Origin: Sphingobium estronivorans
GTDB taxonomy: Bacteria > Pseudomonadota > Alphaproteobacteria > Sphingomonadales > Sphingomonadaceae
Direction: 5' to 3'
DNA length: 64,000 nucleotides
NCBI RefSeq assembly: GCF_008692605.1
Contig: NZ_LFCT01000008.1
Coordinates: 62,001-126,000 of the forward strand
Below, piece after piece: positions 26,592 through 36,693 of this stretch (position 1 is the first letter of the stretch; each line of letters opens with the position of its first letter). A program made the position numbers and the translations under genes. The notes under the pieces are model-generated. The model did no database searches. It was not told the DNA's origin and was given only the letters and a program-made list of their open reading frames with translations.

Positions 26592-27956
26592 ATGGCATCG
26601 AGAGCCGACCAGCTCGCATCCAATCTCAGCCTGGCGAAGTTCAGCCAGGCGACCGACCTCAAGAAGCGCCTGTGGTTCACGCTGGGCGCGCTGATCGTGT
26701 TCCGCTTCCTCAGCTTCGTGCCGTTGCCGGGCGTCGATCCGACCGCCCTGTCGCAGCTTTACAAGCAGACCAATGGCGGCATTCTCGACATCTTCAACAC
26801 CTTCTCGGGTGGTTCGCTCTCGCGCATGAGCCTGATCGCGCTCGGCGTGATGCCGTACATCACCGCGTCGATCGTGGTGCAGCTCGCCGCCAGCCTCTCG
26901 CCGCAACTCGCGGCGATCAAGAAGGAAGGCGAGAGCGGTCGCAAGAAGCTGAACCAATATACCCGCTACGGCACGGTCGGTCTGACGGCGGTGCAGGGCT
27001 ATTTCATCGCCGTGGGCTTGGAAAGCTTCGGCGCGCAGTCGGGCGTGCAGGCGGTGGTCGATCCGGGCATCCTGTTCCGCGTCGCGGCCGTGATCTCGCT
27101 GATCGGCGGGACGATGTTCCTGATGTGGCTGGGTGAGCAGATCACCTCGCGCGGGATCGGCAACGGTGTGTCCCTCATCATCATGGCGGGCATCGTCGCG
27201 CAGTTGCCGGTGACGCTCAGCAATCTGTTCAAGTCGAGCAGCACGGGCGCGATCTCGGGCCTCATCATCTTCCTGGTGATCGTGCTGGGCTTTGGTCTGA
27301 TCGCCTTCATCTGCTTCATGGAGCGGGCGCAGCGCCGGGTATTGATCCAATATCCCAAGCGCCAGACACGCCAGGGCATCATGCAGGCGGACCGCAGCCA
27401 TTTGCCGCTGAAGGTCAACACCGCCGGCGTGATCCCGCCGATTTTCGCCAGCTCGCTGCTGCTGATGCCGCTCACCGTCTCGCAATTCGCCGGCAGGACC
27501 GTGGCAGGCGAGAGCAAGCTGGGCGACTTCGTGCTGACGCTGAACCAGTATCTCGCGCACGGTAGCCCGGTCTATATGGCGCTTTATGGCCTCGGCATCG
27601 TCTTCTTCTGCTTCTTCTACACCGCCGTGGTGTTCAATCCCGAGGAAACGGCCGACAATCTCAAGCGCAATGGCGGGTTCATCCCCGGTATTCGCCCGGG
27701 CAAGAACACCGAAAATTATCTCGACTATGTGTTGACGCGGATCACGGTGATCGGTGCGGCCTATCTGGCGTTCATCTGCCTGGTGCCGGAATTCGTCATC
27801 GCCCGGGCGGGCATTCCCTTCTATCTGGGGGGAACGAGCCTGTTGATCGTCGTCAATGTCACGGTCGACACCGTGACGCAGATTCAGAGCCACTTGCTCG
27901 CCCATCAATATGGGGATCTGATCAAGAAAGCGAAGCTGAAGGGGCGCCTGCGCTAA
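26592..27956 (+). CDS. secY: Protein translocase subunit SecY
   Basis: 454 residues with ten expected membrane segments. It forms the channel for exported and inner-membrane proteins with SecE and SecG. Conserved features include the plug region after the first segment (IFNTFSGGSLSRMSLIALG), the cytoplasmic loop with RRVLIQYPKRQ, and the late loop RPGKNTENYLDYVLTR. A stem-loop (GCCCCGC/GCGGGGC) without T-tract lies in the 189-base gap after rplO. Confidence 0.97.
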   Translation: MASRADQLASNLSLAKFSQATDLKKRLWFTLGALIVFRFLSFVPLPGVDPTALSQLYKQTNGGILDIFNTFSGGSLSRMSLIALGVMPYITASIVVQLAASLSPQLAAIKKEGESGRKKLNQYTRYGTVGLTAVQGYFIAVGLESFGAQSGVQAVVDPGILFRVAAVISLIGGTMFLMWLGEQITSRGIGNGVSLIIMAGIVAQLPVTLSNLFKSSSTGAISGLIIFLVIVLGFGLIAFICFMERAQRRVLIQYPKRQTRQGIMQADRSHLPLKVNTAGVIPPIFASSLLLMPLTVSQFAGRTVAGESKLGDFVLTLNQYLAHGSPVYMALYGLGIVFFCFFYTAVVFNPEETADNLKRNGGFIPGIRPGKNTENYLDYVLTRITVIGAAYLAFICLVPEFVIARAGIPFYLGGTSLLIVVNVTVDTVTQIQSHLLAHQYGDLIKKAKLKGRLR

Positions 27957-28001
27957 GGCAGCGCAAGGCGACAAGCGCGAATACAGGGGAGAATGCGCGA
28001 C

Positions 28002-28658
28002 ATGAATATCATATTGCTCGGCCCTCCGGGTGCCGGCAAGGGCACCCAGGCGACCCGTCTGGTGGACAGCCGCGGCATGGTGCAGCTGTCGACGGGCGAC
28101 ATGCTCCGCGCGGCAGTAAAGGCCGGGACCCCCATCGGCCTCAAGGCCAAGGCGGTGATGGAAGCCGGTGAACTGGTGTCGGACGAAATCGTGTCGGGCA
28201 TCATCGGGGAGGCGCTGGATGCGCTGTCCGCTGATACGGGCGTCATCTTCGACGGCTATCCGCGGACCGAGGCGCAGGCCCTTTCGCTGGATGGCATTCT
28301 GGCCGACCGCAGCCGCACACTCGACCATGTGATCGAACTGGACGTGAACGAGGACGCGCTGGTCGAGCGTATCACCGGCCGTTTCACCTGCGCGACCTGC
28401 GGTGAGGGGTATCACGACAGCTTCAAGCAACCGAAGGTCGAGGGTACCTGCGACAAATGCGGTGGGCATGACTTCAAGCGCCGCCCCGACGACAATGAGG
28501 AAACCGTGCGCACCCGCATGGCTGAATATCGCGCCAAGACCGCGCCGATCCTGCCGATCTACGAAGCGCGCAATATCGTTTCGCGGGTCGACGGCATGGC
28601 CGACATGGACGATGTGACGGTCGCGATCGCCGCGATCTTGGACGGCAAGGCCGCCTGA
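28002..28658 (+). CDS. adk: Adenylate kinase with zinc-type lid
   Basis: 218 residues. The P-loop GPPGAGKGTQ, the NMP-binding part and the lid with two Cys pairs (CATC, CDKC) are present, the metal-binding long form. It converts ATP and AMP to two ADP. ATG 28002 is preferred: the earlier ATG at 27993 is only two bases behind the AGGGGAG ribosome binding site, while 28002 is 10 bases away. In many alphaproteobacteria rpsM-rpsK-rpoA-rplQ follow adk; here they do not. Confidence 0.97.
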   Translation: MNIILLGPPGAGKGTQATRLVDSRGMVQLSTGDMLRAAVKAGTPIGLKAKAVMEAGELVSDEIVSGIIGEALDALSADTGVIFDGYPRTEAQALSLDGILADRSRTLDHVIELDVNEDALVERITGRFTCATCGEGYHDSFKQPKVEGTCDKCGGHDFKRRPDDNEETVRTRMAEYRAKTAPILPIYEARNIVSRVDGMADMDDVTVAIAAILDGKAA

Positions 28659-28664
28659 GTTACG

Positions 28665-28690
28665 CTCTCCTTCCGTTCAAGGAGGAGAGG
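28665..28690 (+). promoter_or_regulatory. Hairpin covering the ribosome binding site of the next gene
   Basis: CTCCTT (28667-28672) can pair with AAGGAG (28679-28684), and CTCTCC with GGAGAG just after it, hiding the GGAGGAG ribosome binding site of the gene at 28694. Both alternatives mask the same site. Confidence 0.4.
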
Positions 28691-28693
28691 GTC

Positions 28694-29221
28694 ATGCGAC
28701 ACGCAAAGCTTTTGCTATGGGCCGGTGCAGCGATGGCTGTTCCGGCCCATTCTTCTGTCACGGCCAGCAGCGATGTCGGTTTCGCGGTGGAAAACAGCGT
28801 GGAGATCGCAGCCGATGCGCCCACGGCCTATCGCCTGCTCGCACAGCCCGCCCGCTGGTGGAGCAGCGACCACACCTATAGCGGCCATGCCGCCAATCTC
28901 AGCCTCAAGCCGGTGGCAGGCGGCTGCTTCTGCGAAGCCCTGCCCAATGGCGGCAGCGTCGAGCATGGCCAGGTGATCTACGCCGTGCCGGACAAGCAGT
29001 TGCGGCTGACCGGCGCGCTGGGGCCGCTGCAGGCGGAGGCCGTGACCGGCACGCTGGACTTCACCATCGAACCTGTGGGTAAGGGGGTGCGGGTGGTCAT
29101 GCGCTATGCCGCTGGCGGTTATCTGCGCATGGGCGGCGCGAAGATCGCGTCCGTCGTCGATAAGGTCCTTGCCGAGCAACTGGCAGGGCTCGCGCGGGCT
29201 GCGGAGGCGGGCAAGCCATGA
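28694..29221 (+). CDS. Exported SRPBCC-fold protein
   Basis: 175 residues. A signal peptide (LLLWAGAAMAVPAHS) precedes a START/SRPBCC-type domain (VENSVEIAADAPTAYRLLA near the start, RWWSSDHTYSG, and a C-terminal helix). Such folds bind hydrophobic ligands, but most are cytoplasmic. GGAGGAGAGGGTC lies right upstream and may be hidden in a hairpin. It begins 35 bases after adk, where the α ribosomal operon is usually found. Specific function unknown. Confidence 0.8.
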   Translation: MRHAKLLLWAGAAMAVPAHSSVTASSDVGFAVENSVEIAADAPTAYRLLAQPARWWSSDHTYSGHAANLSLKPVAGGCFCEALPNGGSVEHGQVIYAVPDKQLRLTGALGPLQAEAVTGTLDFTIEPVGKGVRVVMRYAAGGYLRMGGAKIASVVDKVLAEQLAGLARAAEAGKP

Positions 29222-29318
29222 TGACCGACATCCCCGGGACGAAAAATGCAGGCAATCCCCGCTCTTAACCTTGATATTAACGGAATGGTTGCTGCTTTGT
29301 TGCTATGGCGCGGCCGTG

Positions 29319-30350
29319 ATGGGGTCGCGCCGCACTTCTGGCCGTCTGACGGAACTGGACGCCTTGCGCGGCCTGGGCGCGCTGTGCGTGCTGGCCTTCC
29401 ATTACTCGACGCGATTCCATGAACTGTTCCCGCAGGCGGCCCATGTGCCCTTCAGCTTCCTGGGCGGCAATTACCGGGTGCTGCTGTTCTTCGCCATTTC
29501 TGGCTTTGCGATCTTCTTCACGCTCGACCATATTCGCACCGCTGGCGATTTTCTGGTCAACCGCTTTGCCCGGCTCTATCCCGCCTATCTGGTCGCGATG
29601 CTGTTGACGCTGTCCATCGAATATCTGGCACGCATGAGCCAATTGCTGATCGGGCCGGCAGCGATCCTGGCCAATGTCACCATGTTGCAGGGCTTTGCCT
29701 TCCTGCCCGAAGTCGACGGCGCCTATTGGACGCTGACGGTCGAGATCGCTTTTTATGTCTGCATGCTGTCGCTGTGGAAATGGGCGGGTTTGAAAAAGCT
29801 GGAACCGATGCTGCTGGGCTGGCTGGCGCTGCGCTGGCTCTATGCGCTGTGGCCGGGCATGCCGGAGCGGATCGTGATGCTGCTGGTGCTGCGCTATGTG
29901 CCCTTCTTCATCATCGGCATGCTGTGCTATCGCGTCTGGTCGGGGCAACGGAGCTGGCGGCAGCAGGCGCCTTTTGCGGCGCTCGCGCTGCTGTCGGTCG
30001 CGACCATCGACAGCCCGGACATCATGTTGGCGGCGGTTATCCTGATCGGCGTGTTCGCAGCGCTGATTGCCGGGCGGCTGCGTTTTCTCCGCCTCCGTCC
30101 GCTCGTCTGGATGGGCGGGATCAGCTATAGCTTCTATCTGATCCATCAGCATGTCGGCTTCGTCGTAATGCTGAAAATGGCTGAGGCGGGCTATAGCCCC
30201 TGGGCTGGTTTCGCCGCCGCTTTCGCTGTCGCGCTGGGTCTGGGCACACTCATCAACCGCTTGGTCGAACGGCCCGCCGGAGAGGCGATCCTCGCTTGGT
30301 GGCGCCGCCGCCGGACCGCCTTGCCGGAGGCGGCGGTCAGCCCGACGTGA
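29319..30350 (+). CDS. Membrane acyltransferase (acyltransferase-3 family)
   Basis: 343 residues with about ten membrane segments. The family start RLTELDALRGLGALCVLAFH carries the H and R used for acyl transfer to surface sugars. The GGISYSFYLIHQHVGF segment near the end is also typical. Members O-acetylate lipopolysaccharide, exopolysaccharide or peptidoglycan; the substrate cannot be read. ATG 29319 (or GTG 29316) is chosen; the frame stays open upstream through the previous gene. It ends at a two-sided stem-loop. Confidence 0.88.
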   Translation: MGSRRTSGRLTELDALRGLGALCVLAFHYSTRFHELFPQAAHVPFSFLGGNYRVLLFFAISGFAIFFTLDHIRTAGDFLVNRFARLYPAYLVAMLLTLSIEYLARMSQLLIGPAAILANVTMLQGFAFLPEVDGAYWTLTVEIAFYVCMLSLWKWAGLKKLEPMLLGWLALRWLYALWPGMPERIVMLLVLRYVPFFIIGMLCYRVWSGQRSWRQQAPFAALALLSVATIDSPDIMLAAVILIGVFAALIAGRLRFLRLRPLVWMGGISYSFYLIHQHVGFVVMLKMAEAGYSPWAGFAAAFAVALGLGTLINRLVERPAGEAILAWWRRRRTALPEAAVSPT

Positions 30351-30352
30351 AA

Positions 30353-30387
30353 AAGGGGCGCCGCCGGACGATCCGGCCGCGCCCCTT
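30353..30387. terminator. Bidirectional stem-loop between convergent genes
   Basis: AAGGGGCG (30353-30360) pairs with CGCCCCTT (30380-30387) and an inner GCCGGA with TCCGGC around CGA. It sits 2 bases after the acyltransferase stop and before the end of the minus-strand CsgG-like gene. Confidence 0.6.
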
Positions 30388-30401
30388 CCCATAGTCCCAG
30401 A

Positions 30402-31172
30402 TTATTGGGCGCGCGGCGCCGCCGCTGCCGCATTGGCGGGCAGGCCGCCGAGCTGCGTCACCAGCTTGGTATAGGCGTCGAGATAGGCGAGCACGATGAC
30501 CTGGCCGATTTCGGTGTTTTGATAGCCGCCGCCGCCAGCCGCCGCGAAACCGCCCCACCATCCGGCGCCGCCGCCGCCGCCGAAGCTGAGGTCCGATTTG
30601 CGGGCATAGCCCTCGGTCAGCGCCTCTTCCTCGGTCGTGCGGGCGTTGACGATGGAGAGCGTCACATTGGCCTCGCTCTTCTTGACCGAGATGCCGCCGG
30701 CCAGCGCGCCGAAGGTCCGGCTGCCCAGGAAGCCGCCGAGCATGCCGCCCAGCGCATTGCCGCCCGAATTCTTGTTGGAGGAAACGATGTCGGGCTGGAG
30801 ATAATAATCCGCCGCCTTGACCTGACCCTTGCCCAGGTTCGAACCCGCCTGAAGCTCGCCGGAATCGGCCATGGCGCGTTCCATGTTGCGGCTGGCCATG
30901 GCGCGCCCGCGGTTGACGATGCCGAAGCAGCCCGACTGCTGGATGAACACCTTGAGGATTGCCTCCGGGCTACCCAGATTCAACTCGCGCCACCACTGAT
31001 TGTCCGGCTCGACGATCGCGACCGTGCCCAGACGACGGGTGCAATGGGGGATTTCGGCCGTTTTCTTGGCCTGCTGCTGCCGCGCGGACGAACCCTTGTC
31101 GGCCGCCATCGCAGGAGAAGCCGCGACAGCCAGACCGGCTGCGGCAGCGACGAATTTCGTGAACACACGCAT
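30402..31172 (-). CDS. CsgG/HfaB-like exported protein
   Basis: 256 residues. A signal peptide ends in AASPAMAAD without a lipobox cysteine, whereas classical CsgG is a lipoprotein. The central part (FGIVNRGRAMASRNMERA, ADYYLQPDIV, VNVTLSIVNARTTEEE-like strand) resembles CsgG. A long glycine-rich loop (SFGGGGGAGWWGGFAAAGGG) stands before the last helix (VIVLAYLDAYTKLVTQLG). The start is ATG 31172, with AGGGG 9 bases upstream; the ATG two codons earlier is too close. CsgG makes outer-membrane secretion pores; without a lipid anchor this one may be periplasmic. It is divergent from lepA. Confidence 0.75.
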   Translation of the reverse strand: MRVFTKFVAAAAGLAVAASPAMAADKGSSARQQQAKKTAEIPHCTRRLGTVAIVEPDNQWWRELNLGSPEAILKVFIQQSGCFGIVNRGRAMASRNMERAMADSGELQAGSNLGKGQVKAADYYLQPDIVSSNKNSGGNALGGMLGGFLGSRTFGALAGGISVKKSEANVTLSIVNARTTEEEALTEGYARKSDLSFGGGGGAGWWGGFAAAGGGGYQNTEIGQVIVLAYLDAYTKLVTQLGGLPANAAAAAPRAQ

Positions 31173-31349
31173 GATCATGCACCCCTGAAAGTTGCTGAAG
31201 TCGTTTTAATTTTGGCGCCCCGATTATCGTCCAAAGCTCTAGCACAACCGCTATAGGGTGCAAGGAATGCGAATGGTTATCAGCCGGATTTCCATTGATG
31301 CGCGAGCGCCTGCTGACAGGCCCGCAAATGGCTGCTATCGGCGCGCTCC

Positions 31350-33155
<1,806 letters not shown>

Positions 33156-33242
33156 GGCCGCTTATCCAAGGAGATAAGCGGGGTGACGTCTTGACGCTCA
33201 TGCCCCTTCATGGTCAAGTCGCCGGGCATTGATGGAGGCGGC

Positions 33243-33629
33243 ATGAGCGAGACATGGCTGTATGACGAGCATCCGGCGATGTTCCGCGCTCATCCGTTCC
33301 TGTTCATTCTGTTGCTGATTTCGGTCGTCGGCATCGTGGCGATCGGCGTGTGGTGGGTGCTCCATAAGGGCGAGCGGCTGGCGCTCAGCGACCGCGAAGT
33401 GCTGCTGGAACGCGGCCTGCTGGCGAAGCAGCGGACGGAGATCGCGCTGTCGAGCATCCGTAGCGTTCGCATCACCCAGACGCTGGGTCAGCGGATTTTC
33501 AATGTCGGCAATGTCGAACTGTTCAGCGCGGGGGACATGGCCGAAATCGCGATCAAGTCCATGCCGAGGCCGGATCGCATCCGGGCGATTGCGGCATCGC
33601 GCAACCTCGATCTGTTGCCGCAGCGATGA
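33243..33629 (+). CDS. Bacterial PH-domain membrane protein
   Basis: 128 residues. One hydrophobic segment (FLFILLLISVVGIVAIGVWWV) is followed by a PH-like β domain (LLERGLLAKQRTEIALSSIR, QRIFNVGNVELFSAG), as in the YdbS/YdbT-type bPH families. ATG 33243 is preferred, with GGAGG 7 bases upstream. No partner gene is nearby; the function of these small anchors is unknown. Confidence 0.8.
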   Translation: MSETWLYDEHPAMFRAHPFLFILLLISVVGIVAIGVWWVLHKGERLALSDREVLLERGLLAKQRTEIALSSIRSVRITQTLGQRIFNVGNVELFSAGDMAEIAIKSMPRPDRIRAIAASRNLDLLPQR

Positions 33630-33788
33630 TGGGAGTGATGGACGCTCTTGACTTGTCGCCATTTATTTCAACGATAGTGCCATAGCGAGAAGGGGCGCTT
33701 GGGAGCGCCCCCGGCCAGCAGGAAGGACGCCGAAGGAACGCCGGTCCGCGGATGGCGCGGGTCCGGGCTTGCCAAGGGGTCGTCGTGC

Positions 33789-34487
33789 ATGGGCTTGCGT
33801 GTGATGCCGTCGCTGCTGGAACTGACCGCGCAGCAACAGGAGGAAATCCGGCAGGCCTGCGGGTTCGCCTGCGTCCGGTGCGGGGTGACGATCTACCGCT
33901 ATCTGCGCTTGCCGGAGGGGCATGACGCGACCCTGCTTTGCCCGACCTGCCATGGGCTGGTGGAGGAAGGGCGGCTGGCACCGATGCAGGTGCTGGGCTT
34001 CCACAGCAATCCGGTCGTGCGGCAGCGCCATTTTTCGCGGGATCGTCTGCCCTTTTCGGCGGAATTGCCGTCGCTGATCATCGGCGGGTCCCGGCTGTTG
34101 CGGGACACGCCCATTCCCCTGATGCTGGAGGGCGAGCCGATCCTGATCTTTTCCCCGCCGCGCCGCAGCAATGGCGCGACCCGGATCAGCCTGCGCTTGG
34201 GCAATGCCGAGGGCGTACCGGTGCAGGTGGTGGACGGCAACGCCTGGCTTCCCGAGGATGGTAGCTGGCATTTCCTGCTGCGCGGCGACCGCTACAGCAT
34301 GATGGCGGCGCGGGGCGATGGCCTGGCCGTGCTGCGGATCGTGGCGCGCAACCGGATCGCGGTGGAACATCTGCGCACCACCATAAAGGGTCGCCGGCTG
34401 GAGGTGACGCCCGATTGGCTGGAAATCGATGGCAAGCGCCATGTCGGACGAATCGGCAGCGGGACGCTGATAGGGTTGGAGTTCTGA
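33789..34487 (+). CDS. HNH-fold protein with degenerate active site
   Basis: 232 residues. The first part has a treble-clef zinc core (CVRC and CPTCH). In the comparable family of HNH proteins the segment between the cysteine pairs carries an E/D-H catalytic pair; here it reads YRYLRLPEGHDA, with LR in that place. The β-rich C-terminal ~150 residues (LMLEGEPILIF, RYSMMAARGDGLAVL) form a second domain. It may have lost nuclease activity and act as a binding protein. ATG 33789 is used (AGGGG 10 bases upstream); an inner ATG is possible. Confidence 0.6.
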   Translation: MGLRVMPSLLELTAQQQEEIRQACGFACVRCGVTIYRYLRLPEGHDATLLCPTCHGLVEEGRLAPMQVLGFHSNPVVRQRHFSRDRLPFSAELPSLIIGGSRLLRDTPIPLMLEGEPILIFSPPRRSNGATRISLRLGNAEGVPVQVVDGNAWLPEDGSWHFLLRGDRYSMMAARGDGLAVLRIVARNRIAVEHLRTTIKGRRLEVTPDWLEIDGKRHVGRIGSGTLIGLEF

Positions 34488-34489
34488 CG

Positions 34490-34879
34490 TCAGCCCTTTT
34501 TTCGGGCTTTGCTCAGGTTGAGCGCGACGGCGGTCCGGATGAGCGCCTGGAAGGCGGCGGCATCGATTGTCTCGCCTTCATGAATGTCGATGGCCCGGCG
34601 GGTATTGCCGTCGAGGCTGGCGTTGAACAGGCCGGAGGGATCGTCCAATGAAGCACCCTTGGCAAAGGTCAGCTTGACCGCCGCCTTGTAGCTTTCCCCG
34701 GTGCACAGGATGCCGCCATGCGACCAGACCGGCACGCCGCGCCATTTCCATTCCTCGACCGCTTCGGGATCGGCTTCGCGGATGAGTCGGCGGACCAGGC
34801 TCAGGGTTTCGCCGCGCCAGTCGCCCAATTCTCTGATCCGCGCGTCGATCCGCGCGGACGGCGATTCCGTGTCCTCCAT
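34490..34879 (-). CDS. DUF1801 family protein
   Basis: 129 residues. Matches the small YdhG/DUF1801 fold: WKWRGVPVWSHGGILC, KLTFAKGASLDDPSGLFNAS and a basic end. Function of the family is unknown; the fold resembles MmcQ/YjbR-like proteins. AGGAGA lies 6 bases before the ATG. It converges on the HNH-fold gene, 2 bases apart. Confidence 0.82.
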   Translation of the reverse strand: MEDTESPSARIDARIRELGDWRGETLSLVRRLIREADPEAVEEWKWRGVPVWSHGGILCTGESYKAAVKLTFAKGASLDDPSGLFNASLDGNTRRAIDIHEGETIDAAAFQALIRTAVALNLSKARKKG

Positions 34880-35091
34880 GGAACGTCTCCTGCTTGTCCA
34901 ACGGGTTGAAGGCTTAGCATAGAGAAAGGACGATGGCGTAGCGATGGTGCCGAGAGGGGCCTAACCTCAATGCGCCACCGCTACGCCGCCCTTTGGGGAC
35001 CACCCGGCGGGCCGCCCAGCCGCAATCGGGGGGATCGCGACCGGTGCCGACAGGAATACGATTGGGACGCGGGGTTTATTCCATTGAAAAT

Positions 35092-35388
35092 TCAGCCGCA
35101 GCGGGCTGAGGTGATCGTCATTCTCTCGTCATAGCTGACGGTCAGGCGGTCCGGGCGGAAATCCATGGTCATCGCCATGCCCGGCGCCCCCCAGCGCAGG
35201 ATGCGTGCGCCCGATGCCTGGAGCAGTTCCGCGCCCAGGCTGGCACTGGCGGTCTGGCCGACGAAGCGGTCCAGCCCGTCATTCCTGCACGACCCTTCGG
35301 CGGTGGCGGGCGGGGTGGCCGGACCCTCCCCATTCGCCCCGGCGCAGGCCGTCAGCAGGGGAAGAAGGGCGAGCGCTGCCGTCCGCAT
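35092..35388 (-). CDS. Lipoprotein with peptidase inhibitor I78 domain
   Basis: 98 residues. LLTAC is a lipobox, so Cys15 is expected to be lipidated. From about residue 37 the I78 domain is seen (DRFVGQTASASLGAEL, MTMDFRPDRLTVSYDE). Family members inhibit serine proteases in the periplasm; the target is unknown. It starts 11 bases after the rnd stop and GGAG lies 8 bases upstream, so it is likely the second gene of an rnd operon. Confidence 0.85.
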   Translation of the reverse strand: MRTAALALLPLLTACAGANGEGPATPPATAEGSCRNDGLDRFVGQTASASLGAELLQASGARILRWGAPGMAMTMDFRPDRLTVSYDERMTITSARCG

Positions 35389-35399
35389 GTCCTGTACTC

Positions 35400-36566
35400 C
35401 TATTCCGTCCGGGTCATTTTCAAACGGCCATTCTTGACCGCGAAGGCCAGGCGGCCCTCGACCAGATCGACCGCATCGCGGCCGAATTGCTCATAACGCC
35501 AGCCTTCGAGGATGGAGAGGTCCTCGCGCACGCCCGCCGCCAGAGCGTCGATATCGTCGCTGCGGGCGATCAGCCGGGCCGCGACGTTGATGTCGCGCGA
35601 GCGGATTTTCAGCAGCAGCTTGAGCAGATCGGCCACCAGCGCGCCGTCCTTGCCCAGGCCGGGGCGCTTGGGGTCGCGCTCCGGCATCTCGTCCTTGCCC
35701 AGCGGCTTGTGGTTGCCGAGCGCCAGCATCAGCCGGGCGCCGATGTCGTTGCTCTTCCAGGTGGCGCTGAGGCCACGCACCTTGCCCAGGTCCTCCTGCG
35801 AACGTGGCGGGTGGCTGGCGATGTCGGCCAGCGTCTCATCCTTGACGATGCGCCCGCGGGGCAGATTCTTGTCCTGCGCCTCGATCTCGCGCCAGGCGGC
35901 CAGCGCTTTCAGGCGGCCCAGTACATCGGGCTTGCGGCTGGCGATGCGGACCCGCTGCCAGGCGTCCTCCGGCTCGTTCACATAATTTTCCGGGTCGCTG
36001 ATCCGCTCCATCTCCTGATCGAGCCAGTCGCCCCGGCCCGTGCGGCGCAGTTCCTCCAGCATCTTGGGGAAGATCTGGATCAGATAGGTGACATCGCCAA
36101 TGGCGTAATCGATCTGCCTTTTGTCGAGCGGACGGCGCGCCCAGTCGGTGAAGCGCGCGCCCTTGTCGAGCTGAACCCCCAGCCAGGCATCGACCAGATT
36201 GCCGTAACCGATCTGCTCGCCCAGCCCCAGCGCCATGGCTGCGATCTGGGTGTCGAACATCGGATGCGGCGTCTTGCCGGTCAGGTTGTAGATGATTTCG
36301 AGGTCTTGCCCGCCTGCGTGAAAGACCTTCAGCACATCCTCATTATTCACCATCAGGTCGAGCAGGGGGGTGAGGTCCAGGCCGGGTGCCTTGGGGTCGA
36401 TGGCGGCGGCTTCGTTCGAGTCCGCGACCTGCACCAGGCACAGGTCGGGCCAATAGCTGTTTTCGCGCATGAACTCGGTATCGACCGCAATATAGGGCGA
36501 TTGGGCGATCCGGGCGCAGAATGAAGCGAGAGTCTTGCTGTCGGTAATCAGCGGATGGATTTGCAT
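35400..36566 (-). CDS. rnd: Ribonuclease D
   Basis: 388 residues. The DEDDy exonuclease motifs are visible: [17 protein letters not shown] and [10 protein letters not shown]. One HRDC domain follows (about 210-290, [20 protein letters not shown]) and a second C-terminal helical region. It trims 3' ends of tRNA precursors. ATG 36566 is taken as start by family length; the frame continues upstream. It is divergent from aspS by 127 bases. Confidence 0.96.
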   Translation of the reverse strand: MQIHPLITDSKTLASFCARIAQSPYIAVDTEFMRENSYWPDLCLVQVADSNEAAAIDPKAPGLDLTPLLDLMVNNEDVLKVFHAGGQDLEIIYNLTGKTPHPMFDTQIAAMALGLGEQIGYGNLVDAWLGVQLDKGARFTDWARRPLDKRQIDYAIGDVTYLIQIFPKMLEELRRTGRGDWLDQEMERISDPENYVNEPEDAWQRVRIASRKPDVLGRLKALAAWREIEAQDKNLPRGRIVKDETLADIASHPPRSQEDLGKVRGLSATWKSNDIGARLMLALGNHKPLGKDEMPERDPKRPGLGKDGALVADLLKLLLKIRSRDINVAARLIARSDDIDALAAGVREDLSILEGWRYEQFGRDAVDLVEGRLAFAVKNGRLKMTRTE

Positions 36567-36693
36567 ATGGTCTTCGATCTTATTATGGGCTGGCCCGTTG
36601 CGCACGGGCTCGTCAATGCTTGACAAGACCGCCCATAGCGGGGCCGCGACAATTTGTCATTTCCGTAAAACGAATCTGAAAGATCAAAACGCC

